From NCBI RefSeq assembly GCF_030518235.1, contig NZ_JAULSA010000004.1, forward strand, positions 1 through 64,000: DNA of 64,000 nt, given 5' to 3'. Made by a program: the position numbers and the translations under genes. The number at the start of each line of letters is the position of its first letter. Positions within the stretch are counted from its first letter, which is position 1. Under the pieces are notes generated by a model. That model saw only the letters and a program-made list of their open reading frames with translations, was not told the DNA's origin and did not search any database. Positions 8,248-17,728 of the stretch are shown here, piece after piece. Source of the DNA: Saccharibacillus sp. CPCC 101409 (GTDB taxonomy: Bacteria; Bacillota; Bacilli; Paenibacillales; Paenibacillaceae).

Positions 8248-9486
8248 TTAACGAATCATAATTTGGCCGCTTCCGCCGCAGGTGCCGCATATCCGATAAA
8301 ATAGCCCGGCTCCGCTTTCGCGAACCTTTTTGCGCGTCAGTTCGAGCAGTCCCAGCTTGGTCCAACCCACCACATGCGACTGGGTACGGTCTTTATGCAG
8401 TCTTTCTTCGAGCCGGTTCAGCACCCTTGAACGATTTCCGTCTTCCTGCATATCGATAAAATCGATAATGACGATCCCGCCCACGTCCCGCAAACGCAGC
8501 AGCCGCGCGATCTCGCCGGCCGCTTCGAGGTTGGTATCGGTCACGGTCGTTTCCAGACTGCCGTCGGCCCCCGTAAATTTGCCCGTGTTGATATCGACAA
8601 CGGTCAGCGCTTCGGTCTGGTCCCAGACGAGATAACCGCCTCCCGGCAGCCAGATCTTGCGTCCGAAATCCCGGTGCAGCTGGCGCTCGACCGGATACGC
8701 TTCGAACACGGGCGTTTGTTCCCGGTGCAGCAGCACGCGCGGCAACACGCCCGGTAAAGTCCGTTCTAGATAAGATAAAGCGCGTTCCTGCTGCCCGGGA
8801 TCGTCGACTACCAGCTGATCCGTTTCCGGATCGAACACATCCCGAATCAAGCGCTGGGTCAGGTCCAGATCCCGGTAAAGCTCGACAGACGCTTCGGCGG
8901 CTTCGGCTTTTGACCGGATTTCTTCCCAGCGTTCACGCATTCTCCGCATTTCTTCGCCGATCGTCTCCTCGTGCTCGCCGCCCGCCACCGTACGCAAAAT
9001 AATTCCTTCGCCGGGACGCCGAACATGTTCGCCGAGCAGCTTCAGCCGCGTGCGCTCCGACTCCGGCTCGATCTTTTTCGATACGGCCACATAATCGGCT
9101 TCCGGCATATACACCAGCCTGCGGCCCGGCAGCGAATAGTGCATCGTGACCCGCGCGCCTTTGCCGCCCAGCGGTTCTTTCATAATTTGGACGAGCAGCT
9201 GCTGCCCTTTGCGGGCGATCTGCTCGATCGAAGGTTTGGCTTTGGGCTGCTTTTCCAGATGGGCCGGCAGCATGTCGTCGATATATAGAAACGCGTTCTT
9301 TTTCAATCCGATATCCACAAACGCGGCCTGCATCCCCGGCAGCACGTTAACGATCCGTCCTTTGTAAAAACTGCCGGCCATCCCGTACTCGCGGGTGCGT
9401 TCCGCCGCAAATTCAATCAATTTTCCTTCTTCCAGCAAAGCCGTCTGTGTCCATTCCGCTTCGCTGTGCACCACCAGTTGTTTCAT
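8248..9486 (-). CDS. rng: Ribonuclease E/G family protein
   Basis: A 412-aa endoribonuclease of the Rne/Rng family, acting in rRNA maturation and mRNA turnover. An S1-like RNA-binding region is near residues 35-125 (KGRIVNVLPGMQAAFVDIG). The catalytic Mg2+ site is indicated by TVVDINTGKF and IIDFIDMQ, and a Zn-link-like CGTCGGSG closes the C-terminus. It is shorter than the E. coli RNase G (about 489 aa), as is common in Paenibacillus. It ends just upstream of the rplU promoter. Many Bacillus use RNase Y instead, so this is a lineage feature. Confidence 0.9.
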   Translation of the reverse strand: MKQLVVHSEAEWTQTALLEEGKLIEFAAERTREYGMAGSFYKGRIVNVLPGMQAAFVDIGLKKNAFLYIDDMLPAHLEKQPKAKPSIEQIARKGQQLLVQIMKEPLGGKGARVTMHYSLPGRRLVYMPEADYVAVSKKIEPESERTRLKLLGEHVRRPGEGIILRTVAGGEHEETIGEEMRRMRERWEEIRSKAEAAEASVELYRDLDLTQRLIRDVFDPETDQLVVDDPGQQERALSYLERTLPGVLPRVLLHREQTPVFEAYPVERQLHRDFGRKIWLPGGGYLVWDQTEALTVVDINTGKFTGADGSLETTVTDTNLEAAGEIARLLRLRDVGGIVIIDFIDMQEDGNRSRVLNRLEERLHKDRTQSHVVGWTKLGLLELTRKKVRESGAGLFYRICGTCGGSGQIMIR

Positions 9487-9608
9487 GGGTCACCTCTTAT
9501 GCCCTGCAATTTTCGGCGTTCGCCTGCCGCGCGCAAACCGCGGCACGCGCCTATTCCACTAGACGCAGCCCGTCCGTCAAAAGTTTCGCGGCCGCGGCTT
9601 TCGTCATT

Positions 9609-9650
9609 AAAAAAAGCAGACCTTCCGCCGGACGGCGAAAAAGTCTGCTT
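9609..9650 (-). terminator. Terminator after minD
   Basis: Stem AGCAGAC / GTCTGCT enclosing a second GC-rich hairpin, followed on the minus strand by seven T residues (9609-9615). It ends the mre-min transcript. Confidence 0.85.
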
Positions 9651-9703
9651 GCTGCTTCTTGTATCGTATTGCGGCGCAGAGCGCGATGTGCTTTCCGCCG
9701 CCT

Positions 9704-10501
9704 TTATCTGCCCCGTCCGAAAATTTTCTTGAACAAATTGAAGCGTCCTTTTTTCTCGTCCAGCTGCATCAGCGGAACGGTATCCCCCTGGATGCGGCGG
9801 GCGATATTGCGGTACGCAATCGACGCTTTGGAATCCGGGTTCATCACGGTAGGCTCGCCGGTGTTGGCCGCTCTGATGACCATCTCGTCGTCCGGCACGA
9901 TGCCCAGCAGATCGATATTGAGCACCTGGAGCACTTCGTCCACGTCCAGCATCTCTCCGGCTTTGACCATATTCGGCCGAATCCGGTTGACAACGAGCTT
10001 GGGCGATCCGATATGCGAGCTTTCCAACAGGCCGATAACCCGGTCCGCGTCGCGCACGGCGGCGTTCTCCGGCGTCGTGACGACAATTGCATGGTCGGCG
10101 CCCGCGATCGCGTTCTTGAACCCCTGCTCGATGCCCGCCGGGCAGTCGATCAGCACGTATTGAAACTCGCCTTTCAGTTCGACGATGATATCGCGAACCT
10201 GTTCGGGCGACACGGCGTTCTTGTCTTTGGTCTGCGCGGCCGGCAGCATATACAGCTCCTCAAACCGTTTATCTTTGACAAGCGCCTGATGCAGCCGGCA
10301 GCGTCCGTCGGCCACGTCGCAAATATCGTAAATAATGCGGTTCTCCAGGCCCATCACGACGTCCAGGTTGCGCAGGCCGATATCCGTATCGACCAGACAG
10401 ACCTTTTTGCCGAGCAGCGCAAGCGCCGTCCCGATATTGGCCGTGGTCGTCGTTTTGCCGACGCCGCCTTTTCCCGAAGTGACGACTATAGCCTCTCCCA
10501 T
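9704..10501 (-). CDS. minD: Septum site-determining ATPase MinD
   Basis: A 265-aa ParA/MinD-family ATPase that recruits MinC to the membrane to block polar septa. It has the deviant Walker A motif GKGGVGKTTTTAN at residues 10-22, the DTDIGLRNLD segment, and a C-terminal amphipathic membrane-targeting helix (KGRFNLFKKIFGR). Three bp after minC, last gene of the block; AGGAGT precedes the ATG. Confidence 0.97.
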   Translation of the reverse strand: MGEAIVVTSGKGGVGKTTTTANIGTALALLGKKVCLVDTDIGLRNLDVVMGLENRIIYDICDVADGRCRLHQALVKDKRFEELYMLPAAQTKDKNAVSPEQVRDIIVELKGEFQYVLIDCPAGIEQGFKNAIAGADHAIVVTTPENAAVRDADRVIGLLESSHIGSPKLVVNRIRPNMVKAGEMLDVDEVLQVLNIDLLGIVPDDEMVIRAANTGEPTVMNPDSKASIAYRNIARRIQGDTVPLMQLDEKKGRFNLFKKIFGRGR

Positions 10502-10504
10502 ACT

Positions 10505-11191
10505 CTACACTCCTTTGAACACATTCAGATCCCGGCGCAGCCGGGCGATATTCGCCATCTTGTCGATCTGCATCTGTCCGTCTTTGAGGTAAGCGAACTC
10601 CATCTGCGTCTCGTGCGGATGCTCGCTTGCCGCATCTTCGCTGTCCGGAGGACGGCTGATCACTTCCGCGATCCGCAGCTGCGTCGGCGCGAAATGCGAT
10701 GCGCCGATCACGGCCTGTTCGCCGCCTTCGGAACCCGCATGAGCCATTCCGCGCAGCGCTCCGAGAATATAAATATCCCCCGTGCACACGATTGTGCCGC
10801 CGGGGTTGACGTCTCCCAGAAACAGGAGGTTGCCGTCGTGCCGGAGCACCTGCCCGGAACGGACCATGCCGCTCATCGTAAACATCGGCATCCGAAGCAC
10901 CGCGTTCTCGCGGACTTCTTCCGCCTTCGCTCCTTCGATCGAACGCACCAGCAGGTTGCGCCTGCTGCGCAGCACGTCCAGGATCTGCAGCTTCTGCTCG
11001 TCGGACAGCTCGCGTTTGCCGAAGCGCACGTCGATCGCCACAAGCGGGCCGCTCAGGATCGCCTGGTGGCTGTGTTCAATCATCTCTTTCAGCGCGTCCA
11101 GCAGTTCCGCGAAGTCGCACTGCTCGTCCAGGCGGAAAACGAGTCCGTCCTTGATTCCTTTGATTGTCACCGGATTGCGCTTGATGGACAT
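10505..11191 (-). CDS. minC: Septum site-determining protein MinC
   Basis: A 228-aa inhibitor of FtsZ ring assembly. The N-terminal FtsZ-interacting domain covers about residues 1-105. The C-terminal beta-helix that dimerises and binds MinD has the typical RSGQVLRHDGNLLFLGDVNPGG repeat-like start (about 115-220). It immediately precedes minD and follows mreD by about 130 bp. A purine-rich GGGGGAG is close to the ATG. Confidence 0.95.
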   Translation of the reverse strand: MSIKRNPVTIKGIKDGLVFRLDEQCDFAELLDALKEMIEHSHQAILSGPLVAIDVRFGKRELSDEQKLQILDVLRSRRNLLVRSIEGAKAEEVRENAVLRMPMFTMSGMVRSGQVLRHDGNLLFLGDVNPGGTIVCTGDIYILGALRGMAHAGSEGGEQAVIGASHFAPTQLRIAEVISRPPDSEDAASEHPHETQMEFAYLKDGQMQIDKMANIARLRRDLNVFKGV

Positions 11192-11321
11192 CTCCCCCGC
11201 TCCCCCTTCACCTTAGAACATCTTTTCGAGACGAAGGCTCCGTTCTCCTGCCCGGGAATTCATAAAACTTCGTGAACGCCCCGTCCGCGGGTGTTTCTGC
11301 AGGACGGTCCGCTCCTTCGGC

Positions 11322-11852
11322 TTATTCTTTGTCCGCCTTCTTCGAACGAAGCGGCATCTTGTCGAACTGCCGGCGAATCGGCACGTAAACGATCAGCGCG
11401 AATATAAGGCGGAACAGCAGATCGGGCACGATATACTGCACCAGCGCCCAGTCGTACGTTTGTTCATTGAAGTTGAATACCCGGTAGATTCCGTACAGCA
11501 TGCTGTCCATAATCAGGCTGCCCAGCATCACGACCGACAGCATCACCGGCAGAGGCGCCTTTGGCAGTTGGAAAATCAAACCGAGCAGATAAGCCGTAAA
11601 TCCCATCGTAAACGAATAAGGTCCGAGCATCGCGCCGTAATACACCACGTCGTGCAGCATCCCGAATACGAGCCCCAGCACCATCGCGGCATAGCGATGG
11701 CGATAGACGGCTACAAACAAAATGCAGATAAAGACCAGATTCGGCATCAAATGCGGAATCCAGGCGTGCGGCAGAAACCACGGCAGCACGCTGCCTTCGA
11801 ACAGGAACAGAACGAACAGCAGCAGGACGAGGAACTGTTTGCGCCACGTCAT
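11322..11852 (-). CDS. mreD: Rod shape-determining protein MreD
   Basis: A 176-aa integral membrane protein with about five hydrophobic segments, partner of MreB, MreC and RodA in the elongasome. The start is the ATG at 11852 (MTWRKQFLV), which overlaps the mreC stop as ATGA and implies translational coupling; upstream in-frame sequence is within mreC and arginine-rich. Sequence is poorly conserved in this family, so the call rests on hydrophobicity, length and position. Confidence 0.92.
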   Translation of the reverse strand: MTWRKQFLVLLLFVLFLFEGSVLPWFLPHAWIPHLMPNLVFICILFVAVYRHRYAAMVLGLVFGMLHDVVYYGAMLGPYSFTMGFTAYLLGLIFQLPKAPLPVMLSVVMLGSLIMDSMLYGIYRVFNFNEQTYDWALVQYIVPDLLFRLIFALIVYVPIRRQFDKMPLRSKKADKE

Positions 11853-12748
11853 GGCGTATCGGCTCCTTCTGCAGGTTCTGGCCCCGGAATCACGACGAAG
11901 AGTTCTTTCCATTCCACGAAATTAGCAGTCGGATAGATTTTGGCGGTCTTCGTCAAACCAAACTCGCTTGATTCAACGGCTCTGACCTCTCCAAGCACAA
12001 TGCCGGCCGGGAACACTCCGCCGCTGCCCGAAGATACAATTTTGTCGCCTTCTTTAACCACATTGTTCGGATCGTCGTTTTTAATTCCGGTCATAAGAAG
12101 ACGGTTATCCTTCTTATCGTAGCTTTCGACAATACCGAACGTTCCAGGCTTTCCGTCTGCGGTTACTGCAATTGCATAGCTATCGGGCGAAGTCAGACTG
12201 AGCGAAGTAATCAATTGAACGGTCGCTGTATAGTCCGTCGTTGTGCTGATAATACCGACCATACCTTTGATACTGGTAACCGCCATGCCAACTTCCACGC
12301 CGTCTTTTGCACCCACATCAATATTGACAGTTGGATTGTTGACGTCTTCGCTTACGGAAACAACCTGAGCGAAACGGTAATGTTTAGAAACTTTATCCGT
12401 CTGATTCTTCGTGAAGTGAAGCGAATCCCGAAGAACATCGATATCATCTTGCAGGCCATGGTACTCAACTAAATCGCGTTCGAGTCGAGACACTTCAATT
12501 CTGAGTTTGTCATTCTCCGCGTAAACGCCTTTCAAATCCGCAATATCCTCAAAAAAACCCGACACTGCGGTTGCCGGTTTATTCACTACCCGCTGCGTAA
12601 ACCCGACCGTGTCCTTCACGAACTTCTCCGGCCAGGTCAGGCCGATCCGGTCGCCGAGCGTTACGCCCATCAGGGCGACGAAGAGGACGAGCACGATCAG
12701 CAGGATGAACAGCTTTCGATTTCCCAGTACTCTAAACAGTTTGACCAC
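11849..12748 (-). CDS. mreC: Rod shape-determining protein MreC
   Basis: A 299-aa bitopic membrane protein: short cytoplasmic N-terminus, one membrane helix (about residues 12-32), a coiled-coil (about 65-110) and the extracellular beta-barrel domain that scaffolds penicillin-binding proteins. The only available start is a GTG at 12748, because an in-frame stop lies just upstream; its AGAGG motif is abnormally close, so initiation may depend on coupling to upstream ribosomes. The base composition inside 11,900-12,600 is more AT-rich than the flanking genes. Confidence 0.95.
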   Translation of the reverse strand: MVKLFRVLGNRKLFILLIVLVLFVALMGVTLGDRIGLTWPEKFVKDTVGFTQRVVNKPATAVSGFFEDIADLKGVYAENDKLRIEVSRLERDLVEYHGLQDDIDVLRDSLHFTKNQTDKVSKHYRFAQVVSVSEDVNNPTVNIDVGAKDGVEVGMAVTSIKGMVGIISTTTDYTATVQLITSLSLTSPDSYAIAVTADGKPGTFGIVESYDKKDNRLLMTGIKNDDPNNVVKEGDKIVSSGSGGVFPAGIVLGEVRAVESSEFGLTKTAKIYPTANFVEWKELFVVIPGPEPAEGADTP

Positions 12749-12791
12749 CCTCTAACATCGCTGAATTCTTCGTAAGCCTCATGACGAACGA

Positions 12792-13829
12792 TCAGCCGCG
12801 CTTGGAGCGGCCCGAACCGTTGCCGCGCGCTTTGAACAGGTGGATATTGTCGAGCGCGCGGCCTGTGCCGATCGCGACGCAGTCCAGCGGGTTCTCGGCT
12901 ACGATGACCGGCATGCCGGTTTCGCCCGCGAGCAGTTTGTCCAGGTTGCGCAGCAGAGCGCCCCCGCCCGTCAGCACGATGCCGCGGTCCATAATGTCGG
13001 CCGCAAGCTCCGGCGGGCACTTCTCCAGCGTCACTTTGACCGCTTCGACGATCGAAGCGACGGTGTCGGCCAGCGCTTCGGAGATTTCCTGCGACGTCAC
13101 GGTAAGGGTCTTCGGCAGCCCGCTGACCAGGTCGCGGCCGCGGATTTCGATCGATTCCGGCGTTTCGAGCTGGATCGCCGAACCGATTTCCATTTTCAAC
13201 ATTTCCGACGTGCGCTCGCCGATCATCAGGTTGTACTGGCGCTTCACGTACTGGATGATCGACTCGTCCATCTCGTCGCCGGCTACGCGCACCGAACGCG
13301 CGGTTACGATCCCGCCCAGCGAGATAACCGCGACTTCGGTCGTGCCGCCGCCGATATCGACGACCATGCTGCCCGTCGGTTCCCATACCGGCAGATCCGC
13401 GCCGATCGCGGCCGCAAACGGTTCTTCGATCGTATAAGCTTCGCGCGCTCCGGCCTGCTTGGTCGCGTCTTCGACGGCGCGCTGCTCGACGGCCGTGATG
13501 CCCGACGGCACGCAAACCATCACGTTCGGATGACGCTGGAACATGGAGCGTTTCTTCTGCGCCTGGTTAATGAAATATTTGATCATCGTCGCCGTCGTAT
13601 CGAAGTCGGCGATAACGCCGTCCTTCATCGGACGGATCGCGCGGATATTGCCCGGCGTTCTGCCGATCATTTTCTTGGCGTCCTCGCCGACCGCTTCGAT
13701 CGTTTTCGTATCGGTGCGCAGCGCCACCACGGAAGGCTCCCGTACCACGATTCCCTTGCCCCTTACATAAACCAGCGTGTTTGCCGTTCCCAAGTCGATT
13801 CCCAGATCCTTATTGAAGCCACCCATCAT
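12792..13829 (-). CDS. mreB: Rod shape-determining actin homologue MreB
   Basis: A 345-aa actin-like ATPase organising lateral wall synthesis. Signature segments include [15 protein letters not shown] (phosphate 1), [15 protein letters not shown] (phosphate 2) and [12 protein letters not shown] (adenosine). AAGGGAG lies 9 nt before the first of two adjacent ATG codons. First of mreBCD after radC, the usual Bacillales order. Confidence 0.98.
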   Translation of the reverse strand: MMGGFNKDLGIDLGTANTLVYVRGKGIVVREPSVVALRTDTKTIEAVGEDAKKMIGRTPGNIRAIRPMKDGVIADFDTTATMIKYFINQAQKKRSMFQRHPNVMVCVPSGITAVEQRAVEDATKQAGAREAYTIEEPFAAAIGADLPVWEPTGSMVVDIGGGTTEVAVISLGGIVTARSVRVAGDEMDESIIQYVKRQYNLMIGERTSEMLKMEIGSAIQLETPESIEIRGRDLVSGLPKTLTVTSQEISEALADTVASIVEAVKVTLEKCPPELAADIMDRGIVLTGGGALLRNLDKLLAGETGMPVIVAENPLDCVAIGTGRALDNIHLFKARGNGSGRSKRG

Positions 13830-13938
13830 TCTCTTAAACTCCCTTTCTCGTTCGAATTCGTATATTTTCTTGGACTCGTCGTCCGATTAAAAGCGTGCAT
13901 GCTTAAATAAAGGCTCGTCCTGCGCCGAACGTCCGGGC

Positions 13939-14634
13939 TTACATCAAGCCCCGTTCTTTGAGGCTGACAAAGCTTCCGTCTCCCACGACGATATGATCGA
14001 GCACGTCGATTCCTACGATGCGTCCGGCCTCGACCAGCCGTTTGGTGATGGCGATGTCTTCCGGACTCGGTGCCGGATCGCCGCTCGGATGGTTATGGGC
14101 GCATACGATCGAAGCGCTGCTGAGTTTGATCGCGGCGCGAAACACTTCGCGCGGATGCACAATCGAAGCGTTCAAGCTTCCGATCGACAGTGTTTCCTGC
14201 GCGATTACATGATTTTTCGTATTTAGAAACAGGCACACGAAATGTTCTTTTTGAAGGTAACGGAGCTGCTCGCTCAGCAGTTCCGCCGCGTCCTGCGGAC
14301 TGCGGATCACGATCGGCTCTCCCAGTCGGGAAGCCGACATTCGCCGGCCCAACTCGATCGCCGCTTTCAGTTGAATCGCTTTTGCCGGGCCCACGCCCTT
14401 GATTTCGATCAGTTCTTCGACGCCCATATCGACGAGTCTGCGCAGGCCGCCGGCCTGTCCGACGATTCGCTGTGCAACCGCGATCGCCGATTCCCGTCTG
14501 GTTCCGGTGCGCAGCAGGATGGCCAGCAGTTCCGCCTGGCTCAGCGCTTCCGCTCCGTACTGCATCATGCGTTCCCTCGGCCGTTCCGCTTGAGGAAGAT
14601 CCCGCAGCATCATATTCGTCGTTTCCGTTTGCAA
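13939..14634 (-). CDS. radC: RadC family JAB domain protein
   Basis: A 231-aa protein: a helix-hairpin-helix-like N-terminal part (about residues 20-95, LIEIKGVGPAKAIQLKAA) and a C-terminal JAB1/MPN-like metalloprotease fold with the zinc-binding HNHPSGDPAPSPED motif near 175-190. The cellular function is unsettled despite the DNA-repair name. The start is a TTG at 14634, with GGAGGGA at good spacing; the next ATG is well inside the conserved N-terminus. Lies between maf and mreB as in B. subtilis. Confidence 0.93.
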   Translation of the reverse strand: MQTETTNMMLRDLPQAERPRERMMQYGAEALSQAELLAILLRTGTRRESAIAVAQRIVGQAGGLRRLVDMGVEELIEIKGVGPAKAIQLKAAIELGRRMSASRLGEPIVIRSPQDAAELLSEQLRYLQKEHFVCLFLNTKNHVIAQETLSIGSLNASIVHPREVFRAAIKLSSASIVCAHNHPSGDPAPSPEDIAITKRLVEAGRIVGIDVLDHIVVGDGSFVSLKERGLM

Positions 14635-14850
14635 TCTTCGTCCCTCCGTAATGGAAAGCCGCTTCAGTGTTCAACGTTTGTATTCGATCATGGCAGGATC
14701 GGGACATGCACTTGTTCAACGCAAAAACGGCAGCACCGATTTGCCCCTTTTAAACAATACCAGCTTAAAGCGGCTTGTCAACCTGAACCGTTCGCCGCGC
14801 TCGGCGGCAGCCGGTCACGCGCAGTGCCGGCCCCTATGTAACACCCGCCC

Positions 14851-14859
14851 ATTATACCA
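14851..14859 (-). promoter_or_regulatory. Extended -10 promoter upstream of radC-mreBCD
   Basis: The minus strand reads TGGTATAAT, a perfect extended -10 element, in the maf-radC gap of about 270 bp. No good -35 box is found at 16-18 bp. Nothing else recognisable was seen in this gap. Confidence 0.5.
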
Positions 14860-14903
14860 TGACTGCGGCGCGCAATCGAGTCGGATGCACGCGCCGCCGA
14901 AAA

Positions 14904-15500
14904 TCAAGCCAGCGCGCGGATTCCGAACTGTTCGAGCATGCCATGCAGCAGGTTCAGCGGAAGGCCCATGATGGCATGGTAGTCGCCTTCGATCCGCTCG
15001 ATAAACACCGCTCCCAGCCCCTGCACGGCGTAAGATCCGGCTTTGTCCATCGGCTCGCCGCTCGCGATATAAGCTTCGATCTCCGTTTCGCGAATCTCGC
15101 GCATGGTCACCCGGGACCGGCTGAAATCCGAAAAGATTCTGCCGTCCGGAATGCCGATGCAGGCCACGCCCGTGTAAACGTCGTGCGTCCGGCCCGACAG
15201 ACTTCGCAGCATCTCCGCCGCCTGCCGGCCGTCTTCCGGCTTGCCCAGCACGGTTCCGTCCAGCACGACGATCGTGTCGCTGCCGATCACAACCGCTCCG
15301 CTTGCGTCCGCCGCGGCGGCAACAGCTTCCGCTTTGCGCCGCGCCAGCTCCGTCACGATCCGCTCCGGCGTCCACTCCTCCGGCGTGCTCTCGTCGGCAT
15401 CGCTTACTCTCACCTCGAAAGGCAAGCCGAGCAGCGCCAGAAGCTCCCGCCTGCGGGGCGAACCCGAAGCCAGAAGCAGTAAACGTTTCTGTTCATTCAT
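14904..15500 (-). CDS. maf: Nucleoside triphosphate pyrophosphatase, Maf family
   Basis: A 198-aa house-cleaning enzyme hydrolysing dTTP/UTP and modified nucleotides. The N-terminal LASGSPRRRELL motif and VVIGSDTIV (catalytic Asp) are family hallmarks. The start is the ATG at 15500, preceded by GAGGAGG; the open frame runs further upstream but without support. First gene of the radC-mre-min block, with its own promoter. Confidence 0.96.
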   Translation of the reverse strand: MNEQKRLLLLASGSPRRRELLALLGLPFEVRVSDADESTPEEWTPERIVTELARRKAEAVAAAADASGAVVIGSDTIVVLDGTVLGKPEDGRQAAEMLRSLSGRTHDVYTGVACIGIPDGRIFSDFSRSRVTMREIRETEIEAYIASGEPMDKAGSYAVQGLGAVFIERIEGDYHAIMGLPLNLLHGMLEQFGIRALA

Positions 15501-15573
15501 GCTGTCTTTCCTCCTCAAAAAGGCACCGGCCGGCTTAACGCCGCGCCGCTGCCCGCCAAAATAGCACTTCACT

Positions 15574-15602
15574 ATTATAAAGGAACGTTCTTTGCGGCTC
15601 AA
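15574..15602 (-). promoter_or_regulatory. Promoter of maf
   Basis: The minus strand has TTGAGC (15597-15602), 17 bp and TATAAT (15574-15579), about 75 bp before the maf start. Confidence 0.75.
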
Positions 15603-15644
15603 GTTCATCCGTGTTGCCGTTCCCAAGCCCGTCGATGCGAAAAC

Positions 15645-15690
15645 GCAAACAGCGGGACCCCCTTGCCGGGAGTCCCGCTGTTTGTCCGCC
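15645..15690 (-). terminator. Probable terminator after the TauB-like gene
   Basis: A perfect stem AAACAGCGGGAC / GTCCCGCTGTTT with a 13-nt loop follows the ABC ATPase gene; the minus-strand tail GCGTTTT is only weakly T-rich. It would insulate the transporter operon from the maf promoter. Confidence 0.6.
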
Positions 15691-15694
15691 GCTT

Positions 15695-16543
15695 TCAGCC
15701 GGCGTGATGTCCGATTCGTCCGATCAGCCAGCGCCGCAGCTCCGCATATTCCCGGCCGGACCGAATCTCTTCGAACGAGCCGGAACCCGCCAGCGGATTG
15801 GACAGATCTTCTACAATACGGCCCGGTCCCGGGTGCATCACGATCAAACGAGTGGCAAGCAGAAGCGCTTCGTCCACATCGTGCGTAATAAAAAACAAAC
15901 ATTTGCCGGTCTGGCACCAGATCTCCCGCAGATGGGACTGCATGTTTTCCCGCGTCAGCGCATCCAGCGCACTGAACGGCTCGTCCAGCAGCACGATCTC
16001 CGGCTCCGCCGCCAGCGTGCGCGCAATCGCCGCGCGCTGCTTCATCCCGCCGGAAAGCTGATGCGGCAGCCGACGGCCGGAAGAAGTCAGGCCCATCATA
16101 TCGAGAAAATAGGCGACCCGGGCCTGCCGTTCTTGTTTCGGCCGATTCTTCATGCGCAGCCCGAACTCGATATTGCGGGCCAGAGACAGCCAGGGAAACA
16201 GATTGGGCTGCTGGAACACGACGCCAACTTCGGAATCGGGAGCCGTATGGGGTCTGCCGTTGATCGTCACGCTGCCGCCGCTCGGCCGGATATAACCGGC
16301 GATCACATTCAGCAGCGAGGTCTTGCCGCAGCCGGAAGGACCCAGCACCGCGACGAACTCGCCGGGCGCAATCTCCAGATCGATCCGGTGCAGCGCTTCT
16401 TCTTCGGCTTTTCCGTTCCAGTAGGACAAGCCGATCTCGCGCAGCCGGATTCCGCGCTCCGAAGCGGCCGAAGCCTCCGGCCCGCTTTCGCCGCCGCGCT
16501 CAATCTTTTTATTGGCGGACTTTTCGTGTCCGATACTTTCCAT
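15695..16543 (-). CDS. ABC transporter ATP-binding protein, NitT/TauT (SsuB/TauB) type
   Basis: A 282-aa ATPase subunit of an importer for sulfonates or related small anions. Walker A GPSGCGKTS is near residue 70, the Q-loop FQQPNLFPW, the signature LSGGMKQR and the Walker B ILLDEPFSALD follow in order, then the H-loop ITHDVDEAL. The first 35 residues are a charged, low-complexity extension. Last gene of an operon with the permease and binding lipoprotein. The subfamily fits taurine/alkanesulfonate systems, but the true substrate is not evident. Confidence 0.85.
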   Translation of the reverse strand: MESIGHEKSANKKIERGGESGPEASAASERGIRLREIGLSYWNGKAEEEALHRIDLEIAPGEFVAVLGPSGCGKTSLLNVIAGYIRPSGGSVTINGRPHTAPDSEVGVVFQQPNLFPWLSLARNIEFGLRMKNRPKQERQARVAYFLDMMGLTSSGRRLPHQLSGGMKQRAAIARTLAAEPEIVLLDEPFSALDALTRENMQSHLREIWCQTGKCLFFITHDVDEALLLATRLIVMHPGPGRIVEDLSNPLAGSGSFEEIRSGREYAELRRWLIGRIGHHAG

Positions 16544-16606
16544 ACTTTTCCTCCTTTCCGGCGGCTACCTCCAGCGACTTCCCCGTTTCAGCCGGGCACC
16601 GCCCGA

Positions 16607-17695
16607 TCAGTCGGCATACAGGTCGCTGCGCAGCGCTTTTTGATACACGGATAAATCCGGCGAAGACGTAATCGATTTCTGTTCCAGCAGAAAGTCGCCG
16701 GTGTCTTTCAACAGCTGGCCGAAAGCGCCGGGCTGTTCGGGCGTTCCCATATACTCGGCTTCCGTCTGCTGCGAAGCGTCCAGCACGATGATCTCGTTCA
16801 TCGCCTGAAGCGAAGCTTCCGGCGTCAGGCCCAGTTCCTGCGACAGCGCTTCGGCCGCTTCCTGTGGATGATCGCGGTAATACTTGACCGCTTCGTCCAG
16901 CACGGCGATATAGCCTTTGACCGCATCGGGATATTTGGCGATAAAGTCGTTGTGCACTACACCGAACTCGCCGGTAATACCGCCTTTGGCCGCAACGTCG
17001 GCGGAACTGACGATGACTTTGCCGCCGTCTTCGACCAGCTTCGACTGGCTGGGCTGCCAGGTGTAAGCCCCGTCGATATCTCCGCGCTGCCAGGCGGCCA
17101 CGATATCGGGAGCCTGCATATCGAGAATAGTCAGCGTGCCCGGATCGATGCCTTCCTGCTTCAATGCGGACAGCAGGCTGAAATGCGAAGTCGAACCGAA
17201 TGTCGTGGCGATCTTATGGCCTTTTAGATCCTGCAGCGATTGAATACCCGAATCTTCTTTGACGACCAATGCTTCGCTTTTGCCGATAACGTCGTGGATG
17301 TAATACACCTGATCGGGCAGTCCTTGAGCGATGCCGGAAGCGCCCGGCGGCGTTCCGAGCAGGCCGAAGTCGATACTGCCGCTGGCGATCGCCACGTTCA
17401 CATCGCGCCCGGAATCGAATTTAAGCCAGGAGATCTTCGTATCCGGGTATTTCTTTTCCAGCAGTCCGAGCGCTTTGGCCAGCAGTTCGCCGTTCGGCGA
17501 AACCTGGTAGCCGATCCGGATTTCTTTCGGCAGTTCGCCGGACGGCTGCGAAGCTTCGGCCGTCTTGGCGGACGAACCCGCCGGCGCCGCGGCGTTCGTT
17601 CCGTTCGACGCACCGCCGCAGGCCGTCAAAGCCAGCACAAGCAGCAGCGAAGCCGCCGCACCAAACGACCGATCAAACAAAGTGTTGATTCTCAT
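16607..17695 (-). CDS. Substrate-binding lipoprotein, TauA-like
   Basis: A 362-aa solute-binding protein of the NitT/TauT class. The signal peptide ends in a lipobox LTAC (Cys about 26), followed by an Ala/Ser-rich linker and the binding fold with IRIGYQVSPNGELLAKALG, GSIDFGLLGTPPG and GDIDGAYTWQPSQ. The TauA-like GTP and AYxW elements suggest taurine or another sulfonate; other substrates of this broad family cannot be excluded. It sits between the permease and ATPase genes. Confidence 0.82.
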   Translation of the reverse strand: MRINTLFDRSFGAAASLLLVLALTACGGASNGTNAAAPAGSSAKTAEASQPSGELPKEIRIGYQVSPNGELLAKALGLLEKKYPDTKISWLKFDSGRDVNVAIASGSIDFGLLGTPPGASGIAQGLPDQVYYIHDVIGKSEALVVKEDSGIQSLQDLKGHKIATTFGSTSHFSLLSALKQEGIDPGTLTILDMQAPDIVAAWQRGDIDGAYTWQPSQSKLVEDGGKVIVSSADVAAKGGITGEFGVVHNDFIAKYPDAVKGYIAVLDEAVKYYRDHPQEAAEALSQELGLTPEASLQAMNEIIVLDASQQTEAEYMGTPEQPGAFGQLLKDTGDFLLEQKSITSSPDLSVYQKALRSDLYAD

Positions 17696-17728
17696 TCCCG
17701 GTTTGTCCCTTCTACAGTGAAATGCGTG